Of a stretch of 64,000 nucleotides of DNA, positions 27,094 to 35,227 are shown in pieces. The notes under the pieces were generated by a model that saw nothing but the letters and a program-made list of their open reading frames with translations, searched no databases and was not told the origin of the DNA. The DNA comes from Lachnospiraceae bacterium. GTDB lineage: Bacteria; Bacillota_A; Clostridia; Lachnospirales; Lachnospiraceae. A program made the translations under genes and the position numbers. How positions within the stretch are numbered: the first letter of the stretch is position 1; each line of letters starts with the position of its first letter. The stretch covers positions 109,331 to 173,330 of the forward strand of contig JAFXDD010000006.1 in NCBI GenBank assembly GCA_017516285.1, read 5' to 3'.

Positions 27094-27152
27094 GAATTTA
27101 ATAATGGATGACTTGCCGGGGAATACTGTAATGTGTCAAGGAGGAGGAAATT

Positions 27153-28235
27153 ATGTATAAGATAATTATTGCAGATGATGAAGCATTAATCAGAGCAGGG
27201 CTGTATTATCGCAATGACTGGAATGCAATGGGTTTTGAGGTAATTGCTATGCTGGAAGACGGCGGCGATGTGCTGAAGCTTTTGGAGGAGCAGCGCGCAG
27301 ATGTACTCCTGACAGATATATGCATGTATCAGGTTTCCGGCTTGCAGGTGGCCAATATTATTAAAGAAAAGTATCCTTGGATGAAGGTGGTGTTACTCAG
27401 TGGTTATAAGGAGTTTGAGTATGCCAAGCAGGCAATGCATTGCGGAGTATATGAATATCTGCTAAAGCCCATCGATTATGATAAGCTGAGGGAAGTATTT
27501 GCCGGTATCAAAAAGGAACTGGACAAGACACAGTATGAAGAACAGCTGCTGCACAGCTTTGGAGAGGAAGAATATGACAAGATGCTGAGTCTTGCTCGTA
27601 ATCTTACCGGTGCAGTGTTGGGCGAGGGAGAGGAAACATGGCTGGCTTACGCACACCTGAAACCTATGATGCACAATGCACCTCCTCAAATCAGGCAAGT
27701 AATTGTGAAAAGATTGTTGGAGCTTTTGCAGAGCAAGCTACACCAAAAGGATGTAATCTTGGCAGAGGAGTTTGCTGTCAAATTAAAGAGTCTGGATATT
27801 TCAGAAACCTCTGATATGACACAGGCACTGTCAGCCTTGCTCAGCCAGCTAAATGATGAACTGGTGTCACGCAACCTGGTGCCTACGGTGAAAAAGAGCG
27901 GTGATGACAGTATTCAAAAGGCATGCAATTATATCAGTAATCATTTAGGGGAAGACTTTACTTATAAGGACGTAGCGGATTATGTGCACCTAAGTCCCAG
28001 ACATTTTATCAGACGGTTCCGTAGTGAAATGGGCGAGACCTTTTCCGAGTATGTGCTGCGTGTCCGTATGGAAGGCGCCATGCGCCTTTTGGATGAAAGG
28101 AAAATATTACCGGGTGACATTGGTCAGGCAGTAGGGTATCATGATGATAAGTATTTCCAGCAGATATTCAAGAAGTACACAGGCTGTACCGTGCGGGAGT
28201 ATCTGAGAAAGCAGGAGGGCACGAATGAAAATTAA
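27153..28235 (+). CDS. AraC-type response regulator (YesN-like)
   Basis: 360 residues. Receiver domain (1-120) with acidic pair at Asp8-Asp9, phospho-acceptor Asp55 in LLTDICM and Lys105 in LLKPIDY; a linker; then an AraC-type double helix-turn-helix (about 255-355) with YKDVADYVHLSPRHFIRRF and YHDDKYFQQIFKKYTG. A strong AGGAGGA precedes the start. It overlaps the kinase gene by 11 bp, so the two form a pair. YesN-like regulators activate nearby sugar-uptake genes; the repeated TGTCC promoter boxes in the region are its best candidate sites. Confidence 0.95.
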   Translation: MYKIIIADDEALIRAGLYYRNDWNAMGFEVIAMLEDGGDVLKLLEEQRADVLLTDICMYQVSGLQVANIIKEKYPWMKVVLLSGYKEFEYAKQAMHCGVYEYLLKPIDYDKLREVFAGIKKELDKTQYEEQLLHSFGEEEYDKMLSLARNLTGAVLGEGEETWLAYAHLKPMMHNAPPQIRQVIVKRLLELLQSKLHQKDVILAEEFAVKLKSLDISETSDMTQALSALLSQLNDELVSRNLVPTVKKSGDDSIQKACNYISNHLGEDFTYKDVADYVHLSPRHFIRRFRSEMGETFSEYVLRVRMEGAMRLLDERKILPGDIGQAVGYHDDKYFQQIFKKYTGCTVREYLRKQEGTNEN

Positions 28236-30036
28236 AAATAAGGTTCGTTTTTCCGTAAAACAGGCTTTAGCCTATTTGAAGGATTACCGATTCAACAGTA
28301 TTTTGGTCAAATATTTCCTGTTGTTGCTTATCTGCCTGGTGTTGCCTGTAGCAGCACTAAGTATCTGGTACGGTAACCAAATGAGGAAAAATCTGGAAGA
28401 GGAGATGATTAAGCGCAATGAAACCTCTCTGGAACAGGTATATGAAAATGTAAATGCGATTATCCTCTCTGCCAAGAATCTGGCTTATAGCTTGTCAGAA
28501 TCCGAAGTAGTGAGATATCTGAGCGTAAAACGCTCCTTAGAGCCGGACAACTCTGACAACATGGATAACCTGGAAAACCTTGGCAGTATATTATCCGCAA
28601 GTAGAAATGCCAGCAACTATGTAGAATCCATTTGTGTCTATCTGCATAAATCCAATAGCTTTATAACAAATCAGGGAGTTTTTGATTTTACAGAATATCA
28701 GGACAAAAAATGTCTGCAGATGTATTCTGAAAATATGCCCAATAGAGCAGTCTTTCAGCCCCGCAAGAAAAACAACAAATATCCCTATCTCTTGTCTATT
28801 CTTAATCCTATCAGCTTGGGGAAAAACAGCAATGCAGGTGCAGTAATCATTAATATAGATGTGGAAAGACTGGGCGACTATATCGGCAGCGGCCAGTATC
28901 GAAATAAGGACTATTCCTCAACCCTGTTTATATATGACGAAAAAATGGAGAGCCTGATTTATAGTGATGAATACCGTCTTTTGAACGAAGAAGAGCATTT
29001 TGAACTGGAGATAGGAAGTGATTGGGAAGAACGTTTTTCCAAGGTTCTTATGGTAGAAGGGCGTAACTACATCGTATCGGGACTAAAATCTGATCAGAAT
29101 GCCTTTCGGTATCTGTATCTGACCTCTATGCACCAGTTTGAGTTGCAGAACCAGGCCACTAATCAACTTTTAAGAAATATTCTCATTATGATAGTAGGCG
29201 TGTGTCTCATGCTGGCAAGTCTCCTGGCAATCTGGGTATATAAGCCAATTCAACATACCATGCGTGTGCTGAACGATGTGTCCATGCTGACGGAATGGGA
29301 CAAAAAGGAGCAGGTGAACGAAATCGAGCGTATTCAGCGCAGTATTCTCAGTGCCAAGAAGGAAAAGGATAACCTGAATGAACAGATTCAGGAAAGAATT
29401 ATCAGCTTACATAACGCCCAGATATGTGCCCTCCAGACCCAGATAAATCCCCACTTTCTATATAATACGCTGGAGGCCATCGGCAACGCGGCAGCCCTTC
29501 TGATGAAAGGTGACAACAAAGTTACGGACATGATATATTCCCTTGGTCTGCTGATGCGCATCAGCCTGTCCGGAGAAAACTATCTTGTCCCCCTTAAGGA
29601 GGAGCTGGAACATGTGGAGCTCTATGTGAAGCTGGTGGATTTTCGCTTCAGAGGACGTATTCGCATGCATATGGAGATTCCAAAGGAGTTGGAAGAAGAG
29701 AAAATTGTAAAGCTGACCTTGCAGCCTTTGATTGAGAATGCCATTCAGCATGGTCTGGCTCACAAACGCAGCCAGGCAGACATCTGGATTAAAGGGGCAA
29801 AGGACGGCGATAAGAATTATATTCATGTCATCGACAACGGCAAGGGTGTCTCTGAAGAGAAACTTCTTAAGCTGCAGACACAGCTGGAGGAAGCCGTAAT
29901 TGGCAGCGGTAAGCATATCGGCCTGCGTAATGTTAATCAGAGGCTAAAGCTGGTCTTTGGCGAGGAATACGGCCTGGCTATCAAGCGGGCTGAGGAAGGC
30001 GGCATGTGCGTTACTATATGTTATAAAACGGTGTGA
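28225..30036 (+). CDS. Sensor histidine kinase (YesM-like)
   Basis: 603 residues. Two membrane helices (about 27-49 and 316-337) enclose an extracellular sensor region of about 265 residues. The cytoplasmic part has the His-kinase box QTQINPHFLYNTLEAIGNAA (His about 410) and an ATPase domain with PLIENAIQHGL, DNGKGVSEE and GLRNVNQRL. This LytS/YesM class senses external oligosaccharides, often with the neighbouring ABC transporter. It is translationally coupled to the response regulator. Confidence 0.95.
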   Translation: MKIKNKVRFSVKQALAYLKDYRFNSILVKYFLLLLICLVLPVAALSIWYGNQMRKNLEEEMIKRNETSLEQVYENVNAIILSAKNLAYSLSESEVVRYLSVKRSLEPDNSDNMDNLENLGSILSASRNASNYVESICVYLHKSNSFITNQGVFDFTEYQDKKCLQMYSENMPNRAVFQPRKKNNKYPYLLSILNPISLGKNSNAGAVIINIDVERLGDYIGSGQYRNKDYSSTLFIYDEKMESLIYSDEYRLLNEEEHFELEIGSDWEERFSKVLMVEGRNYIVSGLKSDQNAFRYLYLTSMHQFELQNQATNQLLRNILIMIVGVCLMLASLLAIWVYKPIQHTMRVLNDVSMLTEWDKKEQVNEIERIQRSILSAKKEKDNLNEQIQERIISLHNAQICALQTQINPHFLYNTLEAIGNAAALLMKGDNKVTDMIYSLGLLMRISLSGENYLVPLKEELEHVELYVKLVDFRFRGRIRMHMEIPKELEEEKIVKLTLQPLIENAIQHGLAHKRSQADIWIKGAKDGDKNYIHVIDNGKGVSEEKLLKLQTQLEEAVIGSGKHIGLRNVNQRLKLVFGEEYGLAIKRAEEGGMCVTICYKTV

Positions 30037-30117
30037 GAAAAAGTTTATAAAAAATTTATAATTTGGACGATATAATGTCCACATTCTCTGAAAGAACTTG
30101 CTACAATGACCTTGTAA

Positions 30118-30201
30118 CTGCATAAGGAAGGTGGGGGATAAACCACAGGTGGAGGAAGCTTTTGCAGCAGTCACTTGTTTGTTGAACTACCGCCTATGCA
30201 G
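30118..30201 (+). other. Candidate structured RNA/leader in the gap before an Rpn-like gene
   Basis: An 84-nt nested fold: CTGCATA (30118-30124) pairs with TATGCAG (30195-30201); GGTGG (30130-30134) with CTACC (30187-30191); then a bubble and an inner stem CAGGTG (30146-30151)/CACTTG (30172-30177) with a TTTT loop. A TATAAT (30071-30076) lies upstream inside a TGGAC-N8-GTCCA inverted repeat. No terminator tract follows. It matched no RNA family I could name. Confidence 0.35.
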
Positions 30202-30231
30202 AATATTATTGTTGAGTGAGTGAATGGGTAC

Positions 30232-30260
30232 TTGATTATAAATTATACAAGTGTTAAAAT
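30232..30260 (+). promoter_or_regulatory. Promoter of the second Rpn-like gene
   Basis: TTGATT (30232-30237), 17-bp spacer, TAAAAT (30255-30260), 45 bp ahead of the start. Confidence 0.55.
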
Positions 30261-30304
30261 ACAATTAGGTACACAAATTCGCTCGAAGAAAAGGAGGTCA
30301 ACAT

Positions 30305-31297
30305 ATGGGTCAAAAGGACATCACTACAAAAGATTACATGAAGGAGAATACTGTATTTGCAGATGCCTTCAATAAGTTTATTTATAAAGGGGAGCAGGTT
30401 ATCAAGCCTGAGAACCTGAAGCCGTTGGATACGGACATTACAGCCATACCTTACGGTGCGGATGGCGCCGGTGTGCCTACGCAGAGGTACCGGGACGTGT
30501 TAAAAAGTGCTACCGCTATGGAGGATGAGAATGGAGTATATCTTCTGCTGGGTATTGAATCACAAGTGGAGGTGCATCATGCCATGCCGGTGAGGAACAT
30601 GGTCTATGATGCCCTGCAGTATGCAGCGCAGGTGGAGGAAGCAGCCCGCTCCCATAGGGAGGCCAGAAAAGCAGGGAATCCAAAGGAGCTTGCCAAGAAG
30701 CCGGATAGTGGAGAGTATTTGTCGGGTTTTTACAGAGCGGACCGGTTAATACCGGTGGTTACTCTGGCCGTTTATTTCGGTGCTGGTGAGTGGGACGGTC
30801 CTATGAGCCTGCATGAGATGCTGTCCGTGCAGAATCCGGAGATACTGTCCTATGTGTCAGATTACAAGTTAAATCTCATTGCACCGGAGCATATGTCAGA
30901 TGAAGAGATTGACCAGTTTCAGACAAGCCTGCGTGAGGTAATGCTTTTTATCAAGCATTCAAAGGACAGGACGAAATTGAATGAAATGGTGCAGCAGGAC
31001 GACCGCTTTAAAAATATGGACAGAAGCGCGGCCAGAGTAGTTAGTAGTGTAACCGGTGTAGAATTTAAAGAAGATGAAGAGGAGGAAAAGGTAGACATGT
31101 GTCAGGCACTGAAAGAAATGATGGAAGAAGCAAATAGTGAGGGAATGCAGGCTGGAATGCAGAAAGGAGCCTTGGAAAAGGCGAAGGAAACAGCAAAGAG
31201 GATGATAAACAAAGGCCGGTTTTCTTACGAGGAAATAGCGGAGCTGACATCGTTGACAGTGGAAGAGGTTCAGGAGCTTGCTTTGGGAATAGTGTAA
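30305..31297 (+). CDS. Rpn-family PD-(D/E)XK nuclease / putative transposase
   Basis: 330 residues of a Lachnospiraceae-type Rpn subfamily, different from the other two copies in the window. It opens KDITTKDYMKENTVFADAFN, then RYRDVLKSAT and LLLGIESQVEVHHAMP, giving Asp about 64 and Glu85-x-Gln87 as likely PD-(D/E)XK residues. The C-terminus is helical with a GMQAGMQKGALEKAKE repeat and a small helix-turn-helix-like end, as in many Rpn proteins. A perfect AAGGAGG precedes the start. It interrupts the gap between the two-component system and its presumed transporter. Confidence 0.85.
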   Translation: MGQKDITTKDYMKENTVFADAFNKFIYKGEQVIKPENLKPLDTDITAIPYGADGAGVPTQRYRDVLKSATAMEDENGVYLLLGIESQVEVHHAMPVRNMVYDALQYAAQVEEAARSHREARKAGNPKELAKKPDSGEYLSGFYRADRLIPVVTLAVYFGAGEWDGPMSLHEMLSVQNPEILSYVSDYKLNLIAPEHMSDEEIDQFQTSLREVMLFIKHSKDRTKLNEMVQQDDRFKNMDRSAARVVSSVTGVEFKEDEEEEKVDMCQALKEMMEEANSEGMQAGMQKGALEKAKETAKRMINKGRFSYEEIAELTSLTVEEVQELALGIV

Positions 31298-31315
31298 AGA
31301 TAGTATAATTATTGT

Positions 31316-31345
31316 AGGGAGGAGCTTTTACAGGGTTCCTCCTTT
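31316..31345 (+). terminator. Intrinsic terminator after the second Rpn-like gene
   Basis: AGGGAGGAGC (31316-31325) pairs with GTTCCTCCTT (31335-31344), a 10-bp stem with wobble pairs, then TTTAAGTTT. Confidence 0.6.
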
Positions 31346-31408
31346 AAGTTTCCATCGGAAAGGAATAGTATCTTGAGAAAAGGATATCCCTGTCTTACTT
31401 GTCATCTC

Positions 31409-31464
31409 TGTCCCCCGATATGTCCTCTGTCTAAGTTGTTTCGATATCGATAAAAATCTATAAT
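31409..31464 (+). promoter_or_regulatory. Regulated promoter, TGTCC-box copy 1 (sugar ABC transporter)
   Basis: TGTCC (31409-31413) and TGTCC (31421-31425), 12 bp apart; 15 bp from the second box start is the -35 TTGTTT (31436-31441), then 17 bp and TATAAT (31459-31464). The same layout occurs at 40747 and 50093. The boxes would centre near -60 and -48, a normal place for an activator. Confidence 0.75.
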
Positions 31465-31498
31465 ACATATAACAAGCAACGTGAAAGAGGAGGTCAAG

Positions 31499-32458
31499 AT
31501 GAGGAAGAAGAAAGTTGTTGACGAAAATACAGCGATAAAGGTGAAGAAAAAGAGCATATGGAAGGATAAGGCCAGCTGGTCACTTTTGTTGCTCTGTCTG
31601 CCTGCTATCATCGGATACATACTGTTTAATTACATACCGATTGCAGTATCCATAACGATTCCGTTTCGTGATTACAAATTCAGTCAAGGTATTCTGGGCA
31701 GTGCATTTGTAGGATTTAAGAATTTTAAGTGGATTTTCACCAGCTCATCCATGCTGGAGATTATCAGAAATACGTTTCTGTATGGTTTGTGGTTTATGTT
31801 CTTAGGGCCGATTACCAATGTAATTCTGGCATTGCTTTTGTTCGAGGTTAGAAACAGAAAGGTGCTGAAGATATATCAGACGGTTGTTACATTCCCGAAC
31901 TTTATGTCCTTCGTTGTTGTAGGCTTCATTACCTATGCAATTTTAAGCCCGACCAACGGTTTTATGAATCAGGTAATTACGGGCCTTGGCGGGGACAAGA
32001 TAGACGTTTATATCAACGCCGGAGTGTGGCCACTTATACTGAGTCTGGTAAATATTTGGAAAGGTATCGGTATGGGCTCCATGATGTATTTTGCTTCGTT
32101 GATGGGTATTGATACGAGCCTGTTTGAGGCGGCTGAAATGGACGGAGCTACCCGTTGGCACAAGATGCGCTATATTTCCATTCCACATTTGGTTCCGCTG
32201 ATTTGTATTTATATTATTCTGGGTGTAGAGCAGCTGGTTGGTGGTAACTTTGACTTGTTCTATATTATACCGCGAAATGTACCTCTTTTATATGATACCA
32301 CAGATATTTTGAGCACGTACGTATACCGCGCATTAGTAAACGGAACCTATGCAATGGGTGCCGCGGTTGGTTTACTGCAGTCAGTAGTAGGTATGTTGCT
32401 GGTTGTCATAGCGAACTTGGTTGTCAAGAAAATATCTCCGGATAATTCACTGTTTTAG
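31499..32458 (+). CDS. Sugar ABC transporter permease (LplB/UgpA type)
   Basis: About 319 residues with six membrane helices. The EAA loop reads EAAEMDGATRWHKMRYISIP, the contact site for the ATPase. Members pair with a YtcP/LplC-type permease and a lipoprotein binding protein to import oligosaccharides, using a shared MsmX-type ATPase encoded elsewhere; no ATPase gene is present here. Start ATG 31499 follows GAGGAGG; an earlier in-frame GTG lies upstream of that site. It is first in the operon driven by the TGTCC-box promoter. Confidence 0.92.
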   Translation: MRKKKVVDENTAIKVKKKSIWKDKASWSLLLLCLPAIIGYILFNYIPIAVSITIPFRDYKFSQGILGSAFVGFKNFKWIFTSSSMLEIIRNTFLYGLWFMFLGPITNVILALLLFEVRNRKVLKIYQTVVTFPNFMSFVVVGFITYAILSPTNGFMNQVITGLGGDKIDVYINAGVWPLILSLVNIWKGIGMGSMMYFASLMGIDTSLFEAAEMDGATRWHKMRYISIPHLVPLICIYIILGVEQLVGGNFDLFYIIPRNVPLLYDTTDILSTYVYRALVNGTYAMGAAVGLLQSVVGMLLVVIANLVVKKISPDNSLF

Positions 32459-32468
32459 GAGGCTCTAG

Positions 32469-33371
32469 ATGAAGAAAAAGAAAAAAATAGATGGTTTTAC
32501 CGTCGGATTACATTTGTTTTTTATAATATTTTGTGCCTGCTTTATCATTCCGCTGATACTGGTAATTTCTGCATCCTTTACCAGCGAAAAATCACTGGCT
32601 TTGGGTGGTATTGGTTTGGTGCCTCAGGATTTTACATTAGAGGCGTATCGTTCCGCTTTTTCTAATGGTGAAAGAATGATCAGAGCATACATAGTGACCA
32701 TTGCACAGGCAGGAATTGGCACACTGATAGCATGTGTGGTAGCAGGTATGATGGCATACCCGCTTTCCAGAAGCAATTTCCGCTTTAAAGGGGCGTTGAC
32801 CGCTTTTATCTTTATTACCATGTTGTTCAGTGCAGGAATGATTCCGAGATACATTGTGTTTGCCAAATATTACGGCATCAGCGACAATTTTCTCGTTTAT
32901 ATTCTGCCGGGCATGACGGGTGGTGCATGGAACACCTTGATTTTCAGAACCTTCTTTAAGGGTTTGCCGGAGTCATTATTCGAGTCGGCTCATATGGACG
33001 GCGCCAAGGAACTTACGGTATTCTTTAAAATAGTAGTGCCTTTGTCCACGCCGGTTTTTGCGAGCATTGCCTTCCTGACGCTGGTTGGAAGGTGGAATGA
33101 CTATTCTACTTCTATGATTTATATCAGAAATGAGGATTTGTATACATTGCAGTACTTACTGCAAAGACTGATGAAGGAAGCGGAGTTCTTGAAGAACCTT
33201 GCCAATAATTCAGAATTGGCAGGAAAAGTGAGTCTTGGGGATATGGTGCTTCCAAGTGAATCCTTAAAGTATGCCATGTGTGTGATTGCTGCCGGACCGA
33301 TGTTAGTTATCTTCCCGTTTTTCCAGAAGTATTTCTCACAGGGTCTGACAGTGGGTGCGGTCAAAGGATGA
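32469..33371 (+). CDS. Sugar ABC transporter permease (YtcP/LplC type)
   Basis: 300 residues, six membrane helices, with opening FTVGLHLFFIIFCACFIIP, SASFTSEKSL and the EAA-like loop ESAHMDGAKELTVFFKIVVP. Second permease of the importer, 10 bp after the first. C-terminal YFSQGLTVGAVKG is the typical end of this family. Confidence 0.92.
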   Translation: MKKKKKIDGFTVGLHLFFIIFCACFIIPLILVISASFTSEKSLALGGIGLVPQDFTLEAYRSAFSNGERMIRAYIVTIAQAGIGTLIACVVAGMMAYPLSRSNFRFKGALTAFIFITMLFSAGMIPRYIVFAKYYGISDNFLVYILPGMTGGAWNTLIFRTFFKGLPESLFESAHMDGAKELTVFFKIVVPLSTPVFASIAFLTLVGRWNDYSTSMIYIRNEDLYTLQYLLQRLMKEAEFLKNLANNSELAGKVSLGDMVLPSESLKYAMCVIAAGPMLVIFPFFQKYFSQGLTVGAVKG

Positions 33372-33392
33372 TTTGTCTGCAAATGTAATTGT

Positions 33393-33418
33393 AAAAAGTC
33401 TTGGAAACCAAGATTTTT
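33393..33418 (+). terminator. Hairpin between permease and binding-protein genes (attenuator-like)
   Basis: TCTTGG (33399-33404), AAA loop, CCAAGA (33408-33413) extended by A5/T5 pairing and ending in TTTTTAT. It could partly end transcription, giving different amounts of permease and binding-protein mRNA. Confidence 0.5.
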
Positions 33419-33467
33419 ATAAATGGGTGTCAAAATGACACTACAAAAATTTCAAGGAGGAAACGAA

Positions 33468-35126
33468 ATGAAAAACAAAAAAGTAGTAGCGCTGCTTTTG
33501 GCGGCAACTATGTCAGTGGGTTGTCTTGCAGGCTGTGGTAACCAGACGACACAGTCTTCTGAAGTGAAAACCCAAACAGACTCTCAAAAGGAGAGTGAGA
33601 CCACAGTAACAGAAAGCAGTGAAGTGGTAGAACTGGAAGAGAAGACCATTCAGATTTGGCTTGCTGGTCCTGGTAAGCAGAAGGATTCTGACAAGGTATG
33701 GGAAGCATTTAATGAAAAGCTTCAGGAATATGTTCCGAATACTACTGTAGAATTCACGATTTTACCATTTGGTGAGTATTATGACAATTATAGTCGTATG
33801 CTTGCAGCAGGTGAAGCAGTAGATTTAGCATGGGTTGGCTGGAATACCAAGACTCAGGACAACATCAACGATGGAAACTTGATGCCTATGGATGAACTGT
33901 TAGAAGAATATGGCCAGGGCATCCTGGAGACTTTAGGCGAGGATGTTATAGATTTACATCGCAATGCTGCAGATGGTAAAACGTACTTTGTAATTAGCTG
34001 GCAAGGTTTGGTTGGTCAAAAGTATGTATACTATATGCCAACAGAACTGGTAGAGTTGGCTGGCGATGGTTGGTTAGAGGATACACAGACAGCTGTAACG
34101 AAGTGGTGGAGCGAAACAGCTTCAGCTGATAACTTTAATGCTGTATTTGACCAGTTTGATAAGTACTTTGCTGCTTGTAAGGATGCAGGTAAGCTTTACA
34201 GCGGTATCCGTCCAAACTATGATTTTGCTGCATGGAACGGCAGAAATGGAACTACCCCTTATGTTTCAGGTGTTAATAATGTAGGTGTAGCAAGAACAAG
34301 CGAAAATGAGTTTGTAGTAATTGACCATGTTCAGTCAGAGAGCAGACGTGTTTTTGCTCAGAGAATGGCAGAATTCTTTGAAAAAGGATATCTCCGTTCC
34401 GATATCGCATCTGTAGATTTAAGTACGCTGAAATTCGTGGAGAACGGTGAATATAATGCTAATACTGTTATCATGTATTCAGGAAATGCAGCAACACCTA
34501 CCGCACAGAACAATCTGGAGAATAAGGCTGGCGTAGAGCTTTCCTTTATCGAGCGTGAAGAAGTAGCTACTCTTGTTAATGGTAATTCAACCGCAATGTC
34601 TGTACCTTACTGTGCAGATGAGCCGGAACGTGCCATTATGGTACTTAATGCTTTATATACCGAGCCTGAATTGTATCAGTTATTAATTTACGGTATTGAA
34701 GGTGAGCACTACACTGTAAACAATGATGGTATTATTACAACTTCTTATGGTGCAGAAGGAACTGCTGATGCAGATTACGGTCTGACCAGATGGACAGTTG
34801 GTACCTGTATGAATTCCCTGGTTACTCAGGCAGATAATCCTGGATACTATCAGGAGCTTGCAGATGCTGAGGCAGAGGCATATGTAAATCCATTTGTAAA
34901 ATTCTCATTTGATAAGAGTAATGTTACAGATGTCATTGCTGCCTTAGACGCAGTAGACTCTGTTTACTCCAAGATGGTTGACCTCTGTGCAGCAGGCGCT
35001 GATATGGAAGCTACTTTGGATAAGTGGATTGCAGAGCGTAAGGCAGCAGGTGTAGACAAACTGATTGAAGAGTATCAGAGACAGTTAAATGAATACATCA
35101 AAGCGAATAATATTACCTCCTGGTAA
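33468..35126 (+). CDS. Extracellular sugar-binding lipoprotein (ABC transporter)
   Basis: About 552 residues. Lipoprotein signal with lipobox LAGC (MKNKKVVALLLAATMSVGC start, Cys at about 24), a Ser/Thr/Glu-rich linker, then a type I solute-binding fold (QIWLAGPGKQKDSDKVWEAF, DLAWVGWNTKTQDN). Large binding proteins of this group (LipO/YtcQ-like) capture oligosaccharides for LplB/YtcP permeases. Start ATG 33468 follows AAGGAGG; an upstream in-frame ATG at 33423 would bury the signal peptide. The ligand is unknown; neighbouring GH3/GH20 genes point to a HexNAc-containing glycan. Confidence 0.92.
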   Translation: MKNKKVVALLLAATMSVGCLAGCGNQTTQSSEVKTQTDSQKESETTVTESSEVVELEEKTIQIWLAGPGKQKDSDKVWEAFNEKLQEYVPNTTVEFTILPFGEYYDNYSRMLAAGEAVDLAWVGWNTKTQDNINDGNLMPMDELLEEYGQGILETLGEDVIDLHRNAADGKTYFVISWQGLVGQKYVYYMPTELVELAGDGWLEDTQTAVTKWWSETASADNFNAVFDQFDKYFAACKDAGKLYSGIRPNYDFAAWNGRNGTTPYVSGVNNVGVARTSENEFVVIDHVQSESRRVFAQRMAEFFEKGYLRSDIASVDLSTLKFVENGEYNANTVIMYSGNAATPTAQNNLENKAGVELSFIEREEVATLVNGNSTAMSVPYCADEPERAIMVLNALYTEPELYQLLIYGIEGEHYTVNNDGIITTSYGAEGTADADYGLTRWTVGTCMNSLVTQADNPGYYQELADAEAEAYVNPFVKFSFDKSNVTDVIAALDAVDSVYSKMVDLCAAGADMEATLDKWIAERKAAGVDKLIEEYQRQLNEYIKANNITSW

Positions 35127-35141
35127 AATATAACTGGAATT

Positions 35142-35176
35142 TTGAGCCTGTAAGCTATTAGAGCCTACAGGCTCAA
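35142..35176 (+). other. Stable 3' hairpin after the binding-protein gene
   Basis: Perfect 11-bp stem TTGAGCCTGTA (35142-35152)/TACAGGCTCAA (35166-35176). No T-tract follows, so it looks more like an mRNA 3'-end stabiliser than a terminator; read-through into the surface-protein gene is possible. Confidence 0.5.
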
Positions 35177-35227
35177 GTTAAAAAGAACCTATAAAAATGT
35201 CTGATTTCTAGAAAGGAGTAGAGGACA

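Noticed and set aside
30118..30201. 6S RNA or signal-recognition-particle RNA
   Set aside because: The bubble layout is suggestive, but it is too short for 6S, lacks a terminator, and the SRP helix-8 motif is not present.
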